31,080 nt of DNA from the NCBI GenBank assembly GCA_046482825.1, contig JAWOEI010000084.1, forward strand, positions 1-31,080, given 5' to 3'. Shown here piece after piece: positions 16,564 through 24,400 of this stretch. The notes beneath the pieces were generated by a model. The model had not been told where the DNA came from, did not search any database, and saw only the letters and a program-made list of their open reading frames with translations. Each line of letters opens with the position of its first letter. Positions within the stretch are counted from its first letter, which is position 1. Both the position numbers and the translations under genes were made by a program. The stretch is from M55B167 sp046482825 (GTDB taxonomy: Bacteria; Verrucomicrobiota; Kiritimatiellia; RFP12; UBA1067).

Positions 16564-16938
16564 ATGAATAATGGAAAACAGAGAGTCGTTGTTTTGGGGG
16601 CGAGCCCCAAACCGGAGCGTTATTCGAACCGCGCTGTTCGTTTGCTGGTTGAACACGGACATGAAGTTCTGCCTGTAAATCCGGCTGTTCCTGTAATAGA
16701 GGATCTGCCTGTGATTCACAGTCTTGATGACATCAGCGGGCATGTCGATACCGTGACTCTGTATGTAGCGGCAGGCCGATCTTCGCCGATGGCGGATAGT
16801 CTGGTCGGTCTTCATCCGGACAGGGTGATCTTTAATCCGGGAGCTGAAAACCCTGCACTCAAATTGCAGTTGGAATCAAACGGTATACGGACGGAGGATG
16901 CATGTACTCTGGTGCTGCTGAATACAGAACAGTTCTGA
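16564..16938 (+). CDS. CoA-binding domain protein (YccU-like)
   Basis: From the ATG at 16564 the protein has 124 residues. It has the Rossmann fold of the small CoA-binding family (Pfam CoA_binding_2): VVVLGASPKPERYSNRAV (7-24), LLVEHGHEVLPVNP, a DTVTLYVAAG strand and VIFNPGAENPAL. The family resembles the N-terminal domain of succinyl-CoA synthetase alpha chains and binds CoA, but its physiological role is undefined. The longer frame from 16510 overlaps the end of the PNPOx-like gene and adds nothing family-like. It is probably co-transcribed with that gene. Confidence 0.85.
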   Translation: MNNGKQRVVVLGASPKPERYSNRAVRLLVEHGHEVLPVNPAVPVIEDLPVIHSLDDISGHVDTVTLYVAAGRSSPMADSLVGLHPDRVIFNPGAENPALKLQLESNGIRTEDACTLVLLNTEQF

Positions 16939-16955
16939 TAAATAAAGCCTTCCAT

Positions 16956-16982
16956 GAGGATGCGGGCGAGCCCCGCTTCCTC
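16956..16982 (+). terminator. GC-rich hairpin after the CoA-binding gene
   Basis: GAGGATGCGGG pairs with CCCGCTTCCTC across a short loop (one mismatch). It lies 17 bases after the stop codon. There is no T tract, so termination would need Rho or another aid. Confidence 0.55.
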
Positions 16983-17096
16983 CCCCTATAGAAATACACC
17001 GTATCAGGGCTTTCATTGTAAACAGGATGTTTCTTTAGAAAACAGCAATGCTGTCCGGTCCGGATGTTGCTGAAAAGGAATATGTCAGGCGATAAA

Positions 17097-17708
17097 ATGA
17101 TGGATTTAATCAGATCTTCCGCTTTACTGCTTGTCCTGCTGAATCCCTTTCTTCTGATTATATATCTGATAGATGTGGTTCAGAAGCTTGATAAACAGCA
17201 GTTTGCCCGCGTGCTGGTGCGTGCCGGATTCATTGCTTCCGCCGTGTTCAGCATTTTCGCAGTTCTCGGAGATACAATTTTCTCCCGTGTGATCCATGCA
17301 GAATTTGCTTCGTTTCAGATTTTCGGCGGTGTCATTTTTCTGATTATCGGCATTTAGTTTGTTTTCCGGGGGCCTACAGCAATCGAAATGTTGCGCGGGG
17401 ACTCAGATCACCTTACCGGAGCAATTGCTATGCCTATCCTTATAGGGCCGGGAACGATCAGTGCCAGCGTTATTATAGGCGAACGGCATCATGTGCTCTC
17501 CGCGTGCGCAACAATTCTTTTCGCTGTCTTTTTTTCAGTCCTGATTATGATAGGTCTTAAATTTCTGCATGACTATGTGCGACCGAAAAAGGAGCCTTTG
17601 ATAGAACGTTATATTGAAATCGCCGGTCGTATTACGGCTCTGTTTGTCGGAACAGTTTCCATTGAAATGATCATGCAGGGAATCAGCAACTGGATTCAGA
17701 AAATATAA
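17097..17708 (+). pseudogene. MarC-family membrane protein interrupted by an in-frame TAG
   Basis: Two open pieces in the same frame (to 17357, and from 17358 to 17708) together make one MarC/UPF0056 membrane protein of about 203 residues with six hydrophobic segments. The single defect is TAG at 17355-17357, in a region otherwise following the family: FGGVIFLIIGI, stop, FVFRGPTAIEMLRGD, then AMPILIGPGTISASVIIG. A single C-to-T change from CAG would explain it. No frameshift is present. TAG serves as the normal stop of the GH36 and PNPOx-like genes, so recoding of the whole genome is unlikely. The start at 17097 has AGG 7 bases before it; 17064 and 17082 are alternatives. MarC function is poorly defined. 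It may be a fresh pseudogene, a sequencing error or a read-through gene. Confidence 0.8.
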
Positions 17709-17831
17709 CAGAGCCGTAGAAAGAAATTGGATTGGAACTTTATGATCTGATTGTGGCTGCCCCGGATAAAGGATTTCAATTCGCATTGCATGCCGTCCGG
17801 GATGCTGATGCGGAGTCTGGAAATACCCCTG

Positions 17832-18578
17832 ATGAAACACGCCGAATTTCAGTTTTATGCGGAGCTGATTGACTTTCTTGATGAGAGCCGGAAGGACCGG
17901 AGTGTAATTTACTCTTTCAAGGGATGCCCGGCAGTAAAAGACAGCATTGAAGCTCTCGGCGTGCCGCATGTGGAAGTTGATGCGATTCTCGTTAACGGTG
18001 TTTCTGTTGATTTCACCTGCCAGCTTCAGGATGGAGATTGCGTGTCGGTTTATCCGGCCTCCCGGAAGTGCAATCTCTCTAAGTTTATAAAACTCCTGCC
18101 TGCACCGCAGCCGGAAATGCGTTTTGTTCTGGATGTCCATCTGGGATTTCTGGCTGGAAAATTGCGCATGTTGGGATTTGACACTCTTTACTGCAATGAT
18201 TACAATGCCAATGAAATAGTTGAAATTTCAGTTAATAATAATCGTACGATACTAACTCACGATCGTGGTATCCTGATGCGCAAAATAGTGTCGCATGGAT
18301 ACTGGATCAGATCGATGGATACTGAACAGCAGCTCCCGGAGGTTCTGAAGCATTTTCAGCTTTATTCAAAGGTTAGTGCTTTTCACCGATGCATTTCCTG
18401 TAACGGCTTGCTTAAGAAAGCCGATAAAGAGGTGATTAAAGAACGGTTGCAACCGAAGACCGATTGTTTTTTTGATGAGTTTTTTATTTGTTCCGATTGC
18501 AGTCAGATATACTGGAAAGGCTCACATTACTATAAGATGAAGGCTTATATCCAGACACTGCTGCATGAAAAAAGCTGA
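17832..18578 (+). CDS. Mut7-C RNase-domain protein with N-terminal ubiquitin-like domain
   Basis: From the ATG at 17832 the product has 248 residues in three parts. First comes a ubiquitin/MoaD-like domain (1 to about 85, ending in LQDGDCVSVYP). Next is the Mut7-C PIN-like RNase domain (about 95-180), with its acidic motifs in FVLDVHLGFLAGKLRMLGFD and ILTHDRGIL. Last is a zinc ribbon with CISC and CSDC pairs. Proteins of this architecture are widespread in bacteria and archaea and are predicted to cut RNA. The target is unknown. The longer frame from 17751 adds 27 residues before the domain and is not favoured. Confidence 0.87.
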   Translation: MKHAEFQFYAELIDFLDESRKDRSVIYSFKGCPAVKDSIEALGVPHVEVDAILVNGVSVDFTCQLQDGDCVSVYPASRKCNLSKFIKLLPAPQPEMRFVLDVHLGFLAGKLRMLGFDTLYCNDYNANEIVEISVNNNRTILTHDRGILMRKIVSHGYWIRSMDTEQQLPEVLKHFQLYSKVSAFHRCISCNGLLKKADKEVIKERLQPKTDCFFDEFFICSDCSQIYWKGSHYYKMKAYIQTLLHEKS

Positions 18579-18604
18579 CTGATTTGTTCTTATCAATGTT
18601 TTTA

Positions 18605-18633
18605 TTGACCGTCTCGGGATGGTTGTGTATAAA
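18605..18633 (+). promoter_or_regulatory. Promoter for the GH29 gene
   Basis: TTGACC (18605-18610), 17 bases, then TATAAA (18628-18633) makes a near-consensus housekeeping promoter. The start site would be about 27 bases before the ATG, with GGGAG just upstream of the start codon. Confidence 0.7.
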
Positions 18634-18666
18634 ATTTAATTTTCTGTAATAACTCACTGGGAGAAT

Positions 18667-20040
18667 ATGATGAAAAGAGTAATTATGCTGAGCGTAGTTG
18701 TTCTGGCGACCGCAGGAATAGTACACGGGGGCCCCGAATCCTTGGAGGAGCGGAATGCCCGTATGAAATGGTGGAGGGAAGCACATTTCGGAATGTTTGT
18801 TCACTGGGGCCTGTATTCAGGTCTTGCCGGTACCTGGAAGGGCAGGAAAGTCGGGGACAGAGGCGGAATGGAGTGGCTTCAGTACCGGGTGAAGGCTGAT
18901 ACCTGGGAGTATGCCCATGAGGCGTTTCAGCGTTTTCACCCCGCTGAAAATTTTGCGGAAGAGTGGGCCCGACTGGCCCGGGAAGCGGGATGTCGCTATG
19001 TGGTTTTTACATCAAAACATCACGATGGCTTTAATCTGCATGATTCCAGTGTTACCACCTATGACGCTAAGGATTGGACCGGACGCGATCTCTGTAGAGA
19101 AATTGTGGATGCCTGTAAGAAGCAGGGCCTCAAGGTTGGTTTTTATCACTCTGTTATCGATTGGCATCATCCTCAGTATGACTATAATGCCGCAAAACCT
19201 CTGGCTCATCCTCTCAAGGATCAACCCTTTCCTGCCGGGCAACGTAATCACGCATTGTATCTGAATTATCTGCACCATCAGGTAGAAGAACTGATGAGTA
19301 ATTATGGAGGCATTGACATCATCTGGTGGGATTTCTCCAAAAAAGGCGCGGAAGGGGCTTTTTGGCGGGCGGATGAGCTTATGAGCATGGTTCGCAAATA
19401 CCAGCCCGGTATTATCAGCAATAACCGCCTTTATCATATTACCAAACCTAAGGAATCCTCAGATATGTCCCGTTTCAGATCCTGGGATACGAGGAAGGGT
19501 GATTACATTACTCCTGAACAGCATGTCCCGGATAAAGGTCTGCCGGGTGTTGACTGGGAAGTCTGCATGACTTTGAATACCACCTGGGGCTACAGTGAAC
19601 ATGATCATGCCTGGAAAAGCGATGAAACTCTTATCCGAAACCTGGTGGATATTGTTTCCAAGGGGGGTAATTATCTCCTCAACATCGGACCAAAGGCGGA
19701 TGGTTCAGTTCCTGCACCCAGTCTGAAATCAATGCAGGCCATAGGACGCTGGATGAAGGTGAACAGCGAAAGCATCTATGCGACAAGTGCAAGCCCCTTT
19801 GAAAAACCTGCCTGGGGCAGATATACCAGCAAGCCGGGTGTGATTTATGCCCATGTTTTCGATTGGCCGGAAAACGGCAGACTCGTGATTCCCGCAAAGG
19901 ATGTTCAGACTGAAAGAGCCAGTCTGCTGGCGGGAGGTGATCCGCTGCCGGTGAAGAAGTCAGCTGAGGGCATTGTTATAAGCCTGCCAGCAAAAGCACC
20001 GGATGCGATCGTTTCTGTTGTCAAAATCGAGTGTGATTGA
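18667..20040 (+). CDS. Secreted GH29 alpha-L-fucosidase
   Basis: The 457-residue protein has a signal peptide (about 1-21) followed directly by the GH29 catalytic barrel. Typical elements are WWREAHFGMFVHWGLYSG (35-52), VFTSKHHDGFNLHDS (113-127) and GFYHSVIDWHHP (158-169). The retaining nucleophile is in IIWWDFS (D222). GGNYLLNIGPKADGSVP closes the barrel. It releases alpha-linked L-fucose from host or algal glycans. Whether it is the broad GH29-A or the alpha-1,3/4-specific GH29-B type cannot be decided. It has its own promoter and a terminator hairpin and is transcribed as a single gene. Confidence 0.95.
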   Translation: MMKRVIMLSVVVLATAGIVHGGPESLEERNARMKWWREAHFGMFVHWGLYSGLAGTWKGRKVGDRGGMEWLQYRVKADTWEYAHEAFQRFHPAENFAEEWARLAREAGCRYVVFTSKHHDGFNLHDSSVTTYDAKDWTGRDLCREIVDACKKQGLKVGFYHSVIDWHHPQYDYNAAKPLAHPLKDQPFPAGQRNHALYLNYLHHQVEELMSNYGGIDIIWWDFSKKGAEGAFWRADELMSMVRKYQPGIISNNRLYHITKPKESSDMSRFRSWDTRKGDYITPEQHVPDKGLPGVDWEVCMTLNTTWGYSEHDHAWKSDETLIRNLVDIVSKGGNYLLNIGPKADGSVPAPSLKSMQAIGRWMKVNSESIYATSASPFEKPAWGRYTSKPGVIYAHVFDWPENGRLVIPAKDVQTERASLLAGGDPLPVKKSAEGIVISLPAKAPDAIVSVVKIECD

Positions 20041-20068
20041 TAAAAAATAATCAGCTTTTTTGTTTTTT
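20034..20068. terminator. Terminator between GH29 and panD
   Basis: TGATT (20034-20038) pairs with AATCA (20049-20053), and a T-rich run follows (20055-20068). The stem begins inside the last GH29 codons. It sits between convergent genes, and the minus strand has a comparable A/T-rich hairpin. Confidence 0.55.
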
Positions 20069-20092
20069 CCCTGTGCGTTTTTATGTTGGCTG

Positions 20093-20452
20093 CTACACCG
20101 CCGCTGCGACAATTTTATTGTTTTCATCAAGGCGTACAATTTTGGGCTCGTGTGTTTTTGTTTCCTCTTCGTCAAGACCACACCAGTTCATGACTATCAG
20201 ACGATCACCTATCTTGCCCTTGTATGCTGCAGCGCCGTTCAGGCAACATACTCCGCTACCGCGTTCCCCTATGATAGCATAGGTTTCAAAACGTTCGCCG
20301 TTATCCAGGTTGGCAACCAGAATTTTCTCGTAGTTTATAATGCCGACGGTATCCATCAGGTCTTCATCGACAGTGAGGCTGCCTTCATATTCCTTTTCAG
20401 CTTGGGTAACCCGGATATGATGCAGTTTGGCTTTCAGTACATTATAAATCAT
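20093..20452 (-). CDS. panD: Aspartate 1-decarboxylase proenzyme
   Basis: PanD converts aspartate to beta-alanine for pantothenate and CoA synthesis. The protein from the ATG at 20452 is 119 residues, the normal length, starting MIYNVLKAKLHHIRVTQAE. It self-cleaves between Gly24 and Ser25 (EYEGS) to leave a pyruvoyl group on Ser25. The conserved YEKILVANLDNGERFETYAI, GERGSGV and LNGAAA segments follow. AGAGG lies about 9 bases before this start. The frame is open to 20512, but the extra 20 residues have no family counterpart. It stands alone, convergent with GH29 and divergent from the oxidoreductase gene. Confidence 0.96.
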   Translation of the reverse strand: MIYNVLKAKLHHIRVTQAEKEYEGSLTVDEDLMDTVGIINYEKILVANLDNGERFETYAIIGERGSGVCCLNGAAAYKGKIGDRLIVMNWCGLDEEETKTHEPKIVRLDENNKIVAAAV

Positions 20453-20553
20453 TCTTATAACCTCTCTAAGAATATCAAGCATATTATTTACGGGGTGGAT
20501 TTGCAAGATCACATTTTAGTCAGATTTATCCGTTTCAAACCTGTTCTTAGTGT

Positions 20554-20582
20554 TTGACGCTTATAACTTAATTCACTAATAT
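20554..20582 (+). promoter_or_regulatory. Promoter for the Gfo/Idh/MocA gene, nearly leaderless
   Basis: TTGACG (20554-20559), 17 bases, then TAATAT (20577-20582). The expected start site near 20589 is only about 3 bases before the ATG at 20592, and no ribosome site precedes that ATG. Confidence 0.55.
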
Positions 20583-20591
20583 CTTCGATAT

Positions 20592-22022
20592 ATGACTGAT
20601 AATAGCATGTGTAATGATAACCGCCGGACTTTTCTTAGACACGCTGCCGTGAGTGCCGCGGCTGCATTTGCTGGCGGGTGCGGAGTTTTTCAGGGGAAAC
20701 GGACAGAGGCTTTGAGAGAACGCGATGTCTCCTCCCGCGCAGATCCCGGCCCTCCTCTGGATTTCGCTTTTATCGGCGTGGGTGGAATCGGAAGCCAGCA
20801 CCTTCAGTCATTTAACCGCCCGGAAATCAATGTCGCCGCCCTGTGCGATGTCGACATGCGGGAACTCTATAAAGCCCGCGATATGATCAGCGTCAGGCAT
20901 CCCTCAGTCCAGATTTACAAGGATTTCAGAGTTATGCTGCAGAACATGCCACGTCTGGATGCAGTGGTTATCTCAACACCGGACCATGGTCACGGTGTGC
21001 AGGCTGTTCATGCTCTGCGTGCCGGATGTCATGTGTTTCTCGAAACTCCTTTGACCCATACCTTGGAAGAACTGGAAGTTCTGGAAAATGAGGCTGAGAG
21101 AGCAGGCCGGATTGTTATGCCCGGTGATTGCGGATGTATGCATGAAGAGGCTCTGCGGGCGCATGAAGTGATAAGTACGGGGATTCTCGGAAAAATTATC
21201 CAGGTGCATATCTGGACTAACCGACCGGTCTGGCCCCAGGGCGGTTCCCTGCCTGCCGGTAGTGACCCCGTGCCGGAAACACTGGACTGGCAACTCTGGC
21301 TCTCAGGGGCAAAACCCCGTTCATTCAAACGCTATGTCTATCACAGGTTCAATTGGCGCGGATGGACTGATTTCGGCAGTGGGACCCTGGGTGATATCGG
21401 CTGTCGGCTTTTGGGGTTTCCCTATAAAGTCCTGCAGCTTGAAGCCCCGTATGAGACCGAGAGGACCTATGCTTCAAGATGCAGCGAATTTTCATATCCC
21501 CGTGCAACTGAACTTCGGTTGCAATGCGAATCCCGATTGCAGAGAGACCCTGTCGAAATCTTCTGGTATGACGGTCTGCGTATGCCTCGACCGGAACTTT
21601 TAAAGCAGGTGCGGACAACATTAGGCAGAGTTCCCGGAACCGGTACCCTGATAATAGGAGAACGCGCAAGCTGGTTGGTCCGGGGCTCGGCATGTGAGCA
21701 GCACTATCTCGGACAGAATGGTGCACGGCGTATGGTTGATCTTGAAAAACATGATCTGTGGACTTCAGCTCCTGCGCTGTTTCCGCGCAACAGTAACCCG
21801 CGGGAACTGTTTCTGCGCTCTGTTCGAAACAGCAGAAACTGCGGATTTGATATGTTTGCCCATTCGGATCTGAATCAGGCAATTTTGATCGGTGCTATTG
21901 CGCAGCGTATGGACGGAAGGTTGAAATGGAACAAGCGTAAAGGGCGGTTTAGGAAAAATGATACGGCTGATAATTTGACCAGACCTCATTTGGAGCCAGG
22001 GTGGAAATACTATCGAGGATGA
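20592..22022 (+). CDS. Tat-exported Gfo/Idh/MocA-like protein with altered catalytic motifs
   Basis: The 476-residue protein has a twin-arginine signal (NRRTFLRHAAVSAAAAFAGG, RR at 11-12) ending in a lipobox-like FAGGC at 26-30. A Rossmann domain follows with IGVGGIG (61-67), CDVD and VISTPDHGHG, then the C-terminal oxidoreductase domain. This export architecture is common in Planctomycetes and relatives, where such proteins act on sugars in the periplasm. Two positions usually important for catalysis are changed: the EKP motif reads ETP (151-153), and the GD.GCH..D motif reads GDIGCRLLG (267-275). NAD(P) binding may remain while dehydrogenase activity could be lost. It is followed by the AOX-like gene after 28 bp, on the same strand. 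Confidence 0.88.
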   Translation: MTDNSMCNDNRRTFLRHAAVSAAAAFAGGCGVFQGKRTEALRERDVSSRADPGPPLDFAFIGVGGIGSQHLQSFNRPEINVAALCDVDMRELYKARDMISVRHPSVQIYKDFRVMLQNMPRLDAVVISTPDHGHGVQAVHALRAGCHVFLETPLTHTLEELEVLENEAERAGRIVMPGDCGCMHEEALRAHEVISTGILGKIIQVHIWTNRPVWPQGGSLPAGSDPVPETLDWQLWLSGAKPRSFKRYVYHRFNWRGWTDFGSGTLGDIGCRLLGFPYKVLQLEAPYETERTYASRCSEFSYPRATELRLQCESRLQRDPVEIFWYDGLRMPRPELLKQVRTTLGRVPGTGTLIIGERASWLVRGSACEQHYLGQNGARRMVDLEKHDLWTSAPALFPRNSNPRELFLRSVRNSRNCGFDMFAHSDLNQAILIGAIAQRMDGRLKWNKRKGRFRKNDTADNLTRPHLEPGWKYYRG

Positions 22023-22050
22023 GAGATAACATATAAAGAAAGAAAACAAT

Positions 22051-22755
22051 ATGGATGCTTATATATTCACTATGGGTAAAGAACTGGATCTGAAAGCTGA
22101 GCAGCAGAAGACTCTGATAACTCCGAAGCTTCCGGCGAACTTTATTCTTAAAATGATGTTTGCCGCCATGGATATGCTTTACGGTAAAGCTCGTACTTTA
22201 CCAAAGGTTCTTGTGCTGGAGATTCTCGCGCGTTATCCATACTGGGCCTGGGAGAATGGTGCCTATAAAATGCTGTCTCTCATTCATTGTGCAACACAAC
22301 CTGTTTCCGAAAAAAATAATAAAAAGATTGAAGTTGCCCTGCGGCATATTGAAATGGGACGCGAGGCGCAGGATAACGAACAGTGGCATATGCTGCTCTG
22401 GGCTGATCTCTGTGAGCAGAAGGGTATCAGACTCAATTGGTTCAAGCATTTTCTGCTTCCACGCCATATGACTTTTGTCTATTTCTATCTCACCCGTATT
22501 ATGTACTGGCTGAACCCGGTGTGGTCGTTCAAAATGAATGCGGCGTTTGAAAGTCATGCCGAACATGAGTATATGACCTTTGCCAAGGAGCATCCGGAGT
22601 TTGATGAGGAACCGGTGGAATCAAAGTGGTTCGGGATATTCTATCCCCGGCAGAAGACTCTGGGCGACCTGGTCCGACGCGTCGGTCTGGATGAACGCGA
22701 TCATATGAACCACTCGCTGGAAGAGGTTGAGCGGCTGACCGTAAAAAAAATGTAG
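22051..22755 (+). CDS. Di-iron carboxylate protein resembling alternative oxidase
   Basis: The 234-residue protein has the ligand pattern of AOX/PTOX di-iron quinol oxidases. These include a first glutamate in LEILARYPYW (E57), then NEQWH (E110, H113; compare NERMH), then ESHAEHEY (E167; compare LEEEA), then LDERDHMNH (E215, H218; compare ADEAHH). Spacings between ligands (53, 57 and 48 residues) are close to those of AOX. The segment YFYLTRIMYWLNPVW (about 144-158) could be the membrane-facing helix. AOX oxidises quinol with oxygen without pumping protons. The sequence departs from textbook AOX at each motif, so another di-iron activity is possible. There is no strong ribosome site. It is probably co-transcribed with the upstream oxidoreductase gene. 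Confidence 0.72.
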   Translation: MDAYIFTMGKELDLKAEQQKTLITPKLPANFILKMMFAAMDMLYGKARTLPKVLVLEILARYPYWAWENGAYKMLSLIHCATQPVSEKNNKKIEVALRHIEMGREAQDNEQWHMLLWADLCEQKGIRLNWFKHFLLPRHMTFVYFYLTRIMYWLNPVWSFKMNAAFESHAEHEYMTFAKEHPEFDEEPVESKWFGIFYPRQKTLGDLVRRVGLDERDHMNHSLEEVERLTVKKM

Positions 22756-22880
22756 TTTTCTCAGATGTGTCGGATGTGTACGGTGCGCTTGACACAAAAT
22801 CATTTACAACCGGAGCTGTTTTCCCGACCTCCGATCTCTCCCCTTTCCTCCTGTTACTTCTCTGTGGTATTATTCAGACT

Positions 22881-23291
22881 ATGAGCAATGCAATCGACAA
22901 AGAAACCATCGAATGTCTGATAGTCAGTGCCCGCGAAGCTGCTGAGAGCGCTTACTGCCCGTATTCGGAATATCCTGTCGGAGCAGCCCTGCTGGGGACT
23001 GACGGCGAGGTCTATACCGGATGCAATGTTGAGAACGTCTCCTACGGACTCAGCATCTGCGCTGAACGCGTTGCTGTTTTCAATGCTGTCAGCTGTGGCT
23101 GCCGTGACTTTGACGCGCTGGCTCTGGCAGGAGGCAAAGAAAAAGCTGCTACTCCCTGCGGAGCCTGCCGACAGGTCCTCGCTGAATTCTGTTCTCCGGA
23201 AATGCCGGTCTTTTACGCCGATCTGGAGTATGGCGGAATTTCGGAAACAAATCTCGGAAAGCTTTTTCCGCTGGCATTTACAAAGCAATAA
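22881..23291 (+). CDS. cdd: Cytidine deaminase
   Basis: It deaminates cytidine and deoxycytidine in pyrimidine salvage. The ATG at 22881 gives 136 residues, the length of the homotetrameric type. Zinc ligands and catalytic residue are visible: SICAERVAVF (C60, E62) and TPCGACRQVL (C93, C96), with AYCPYSEYPVGAALL and GCNVENVSYGL before them. The frame is open back to 22767, but that sequence is not family-like. No ribosome site is seen. It follows the AOX-like gene by 125 bp and precedes the hairpin element at 23299. Confidence 0.95.
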   Translation: MSNAIDKETIECLIVSAREAAESAYCPYSEYPVGAALLGTDGEVYTGCNVENVSYGLSICAERVAVFNAVSCGCRDFDALALAGGKEKAATPCGACRQVLAEFCSPEMPVFYADLEYGGISETNLGKLFPLAFTKQ

Positions 23292-23298
23292 TGCCGAA

Positions 23299-23419
23299 GG
23301 CTTTGGAGTGCGCAGACCCCGTCTGCCCTTAAAGTCAAGCCGACCCCGTTGGCTTGCTCAACCGCACGACAGTGTCGTACGGATAAAGAGCGCAGACCCC
23401 GTCTGCGCACTCCAGAGCC
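23299..23419. repeat. 121-bp multi-hairpin element with terminal inverted repeats
   Basis: The ends GGCTTTGGAGTGCGCAGAC (23299-23317) and GTCTGCGCACTCCAGAGCC (23401-23419) are inverted repeats with one mismatch. Inside are four smaller hairpins: GCAGAC-CCC-GTCTGC (23312-23326), CAAGCC/GGCTTG (23336-23356), CCGCACGAC/GTCGTACGG (23362-23382) and GCGCAGAC-CCC-GTCTGCGC (23390-23408). The first, second and fourth share a GACCCCGT core. The whole could fold as a cruciform or cloverleaf. It lies between cdd and the TatD-like gene, where it looks like a non-autonomous mobile repeat. Confidence 0.85.
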
Positions 23420-23507
23420 TCCGGCGGATCGAGAATCGACTTCGACAGATGAACCGATACTGTATATCCAGCGTTTATATTTATAAAGCTAAAGAGGAAT
23501 TAACAAA

Positions 23508-24350
23508 ATGACAATTATTGAACCGCATATACATATGTTTTCAAGAACGACCGATGAATACACCGCTATGCACAAGGCTGGCATCAGGGCCTGTGTCGAG
23601 CCATCTTTCTGGTTGGGCGCCAACAGACGCTATCCCGGGTCTTTCTTTGATTATTTCCGGCTGATTCTTGAGTTCGAAACCGTGCGTGCCGCCCGTTTCG
23701 GGATTGATCATTACAGTGCCATTTCCATGAATCCGAAAGAGGCCGAGGACAAGGTACTGGCCGATGAAGTGATTGACGGCATGGGAGAGTATCTGGATCA
23801 TCCCCGCTGTGTGGCACTCGGTGAGGTCGGTCTTAATAATATTACACCCAACGAAGAGTATGCGATGATCCGCCAGCTGAGGATTGCCGAAGAACGCAAA
23901 ATGCCTGTTGTTCTGCATCTTCCCCACTTTGACAAATTGCGCGGGGCTCTGCGTATTCTGGATATTATAAAAGTCGAAGGTTTTACAGTTGACCGTATCG
24001 ATGTCGATCACAATACAGAAGAAACTATCAAACACACCCTTGATTCAGGTTGTTACGCAGGGATGACAGTTTATCCCTATTCTAAACTGAATCCGGAGCG
24101 GGTTTCGGCAATGGTGAAGCTGTATGGAGACGAGCGTGTGATCGTCAACGGTTCCGCTGACTGGGGTATCTCCGATCCGTTATCCCTGATCAAGGTGGTT
24201 GAGTATATGCGTGACGACGGACATGGCGAAGATGTCATCGGGAATCTTGTTTTCAACACAGCCATGAAATTCTACAGCGCTTCGCCGAACTGGAAGCCAG
24301 ATTTTAATATCGTTCCGCAGGATCCCGCCACCTACCAGCGACAGCCGTGA
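23508..24350 (+). CDS. TatD-like metal-dependent hydrolase (EboB-like)
   Basis: The 280-residue protein is an amidohydrolase-superfamily barrel with metal ligands H7 and H9 (PHIHM), E106 (LGEVGLNN), H137 (VVLHLPH), H168 (DVDHN) and D218 (GSADWG). The overall sequence resembles the TatD-family member of the ebo/edb clusters of cyanobacteria and other bacteria more than the DNase TatD itself. None of the other ebo genes (UbiA-like, dehydroquinate synthase-like, EboE, EboF) is visible here, so it is a stand-alone copy. The substrate is unknown. GAGGA precedes the ATG at good spacing. It ends beside a repeat arm, convergent with the next gene. Confidence 0.8.
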   Translation: MTIIEPHIHMFSRTTDEYTAMHKAGIRACVEPSFWLGANRRYPGSFFDYFRLILEFETVRAARFGIDHYSAISMNPKEAEDKVLADEVIDGMGEYLDHPRCVALGEVGLNNITPNEEYAMIRQLRIAEERKMPVVLHLPHFDKLRGALRILDIIKVEGFTVDRIDVDHNTEETIKHTLDSGCYAGMTVYPYSKLNPERVSAMVKLYGDERVIVNGSADWGISDPLSLIKVVEYMRDDGHGEDVIGNLVFNTAMKFYSASPNWKPDFNIVPQDPATYQRQP

Positions 24351-24366
24351 TTCGTAGTTGAACCCA

Positions 24367-24400
24367 ACTCGCGCATTTACGCATTCGCACAATCGAGCAC
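24367..24400. repeat. Single arm of the GCG-rich dispersed repeat
   Basis: ACTCGCGCATTTACGCATTC and the following CGCACAATCGAGCAC resemble the right arm of the element at 12278-12382 (GCGCATTTACGC shared). It fills the space between the convergent TatD-like gene and the unknown gene at 24400. Confidence 0.55.

Noticed and set aside
17355..17357. Genome-wide reassignment of TAG
   Set aside because: TAG is the terminating codon of the GH36 gene (9138-9140) and the PNPOx-like gene (16527-16529), whose products are full length at that point.
23299..23419. CRISPR array
   Set aside because: Only hairpin units with different spacers of 10-30 bp, no regular direct repeats, and no cas genes in the window.
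22927..23511. Plus-strand frame crossing the cdd end and the hairpin element
   Set aside because: It overlaps cdd in another frame and continues through palindromic non-coding repeats.
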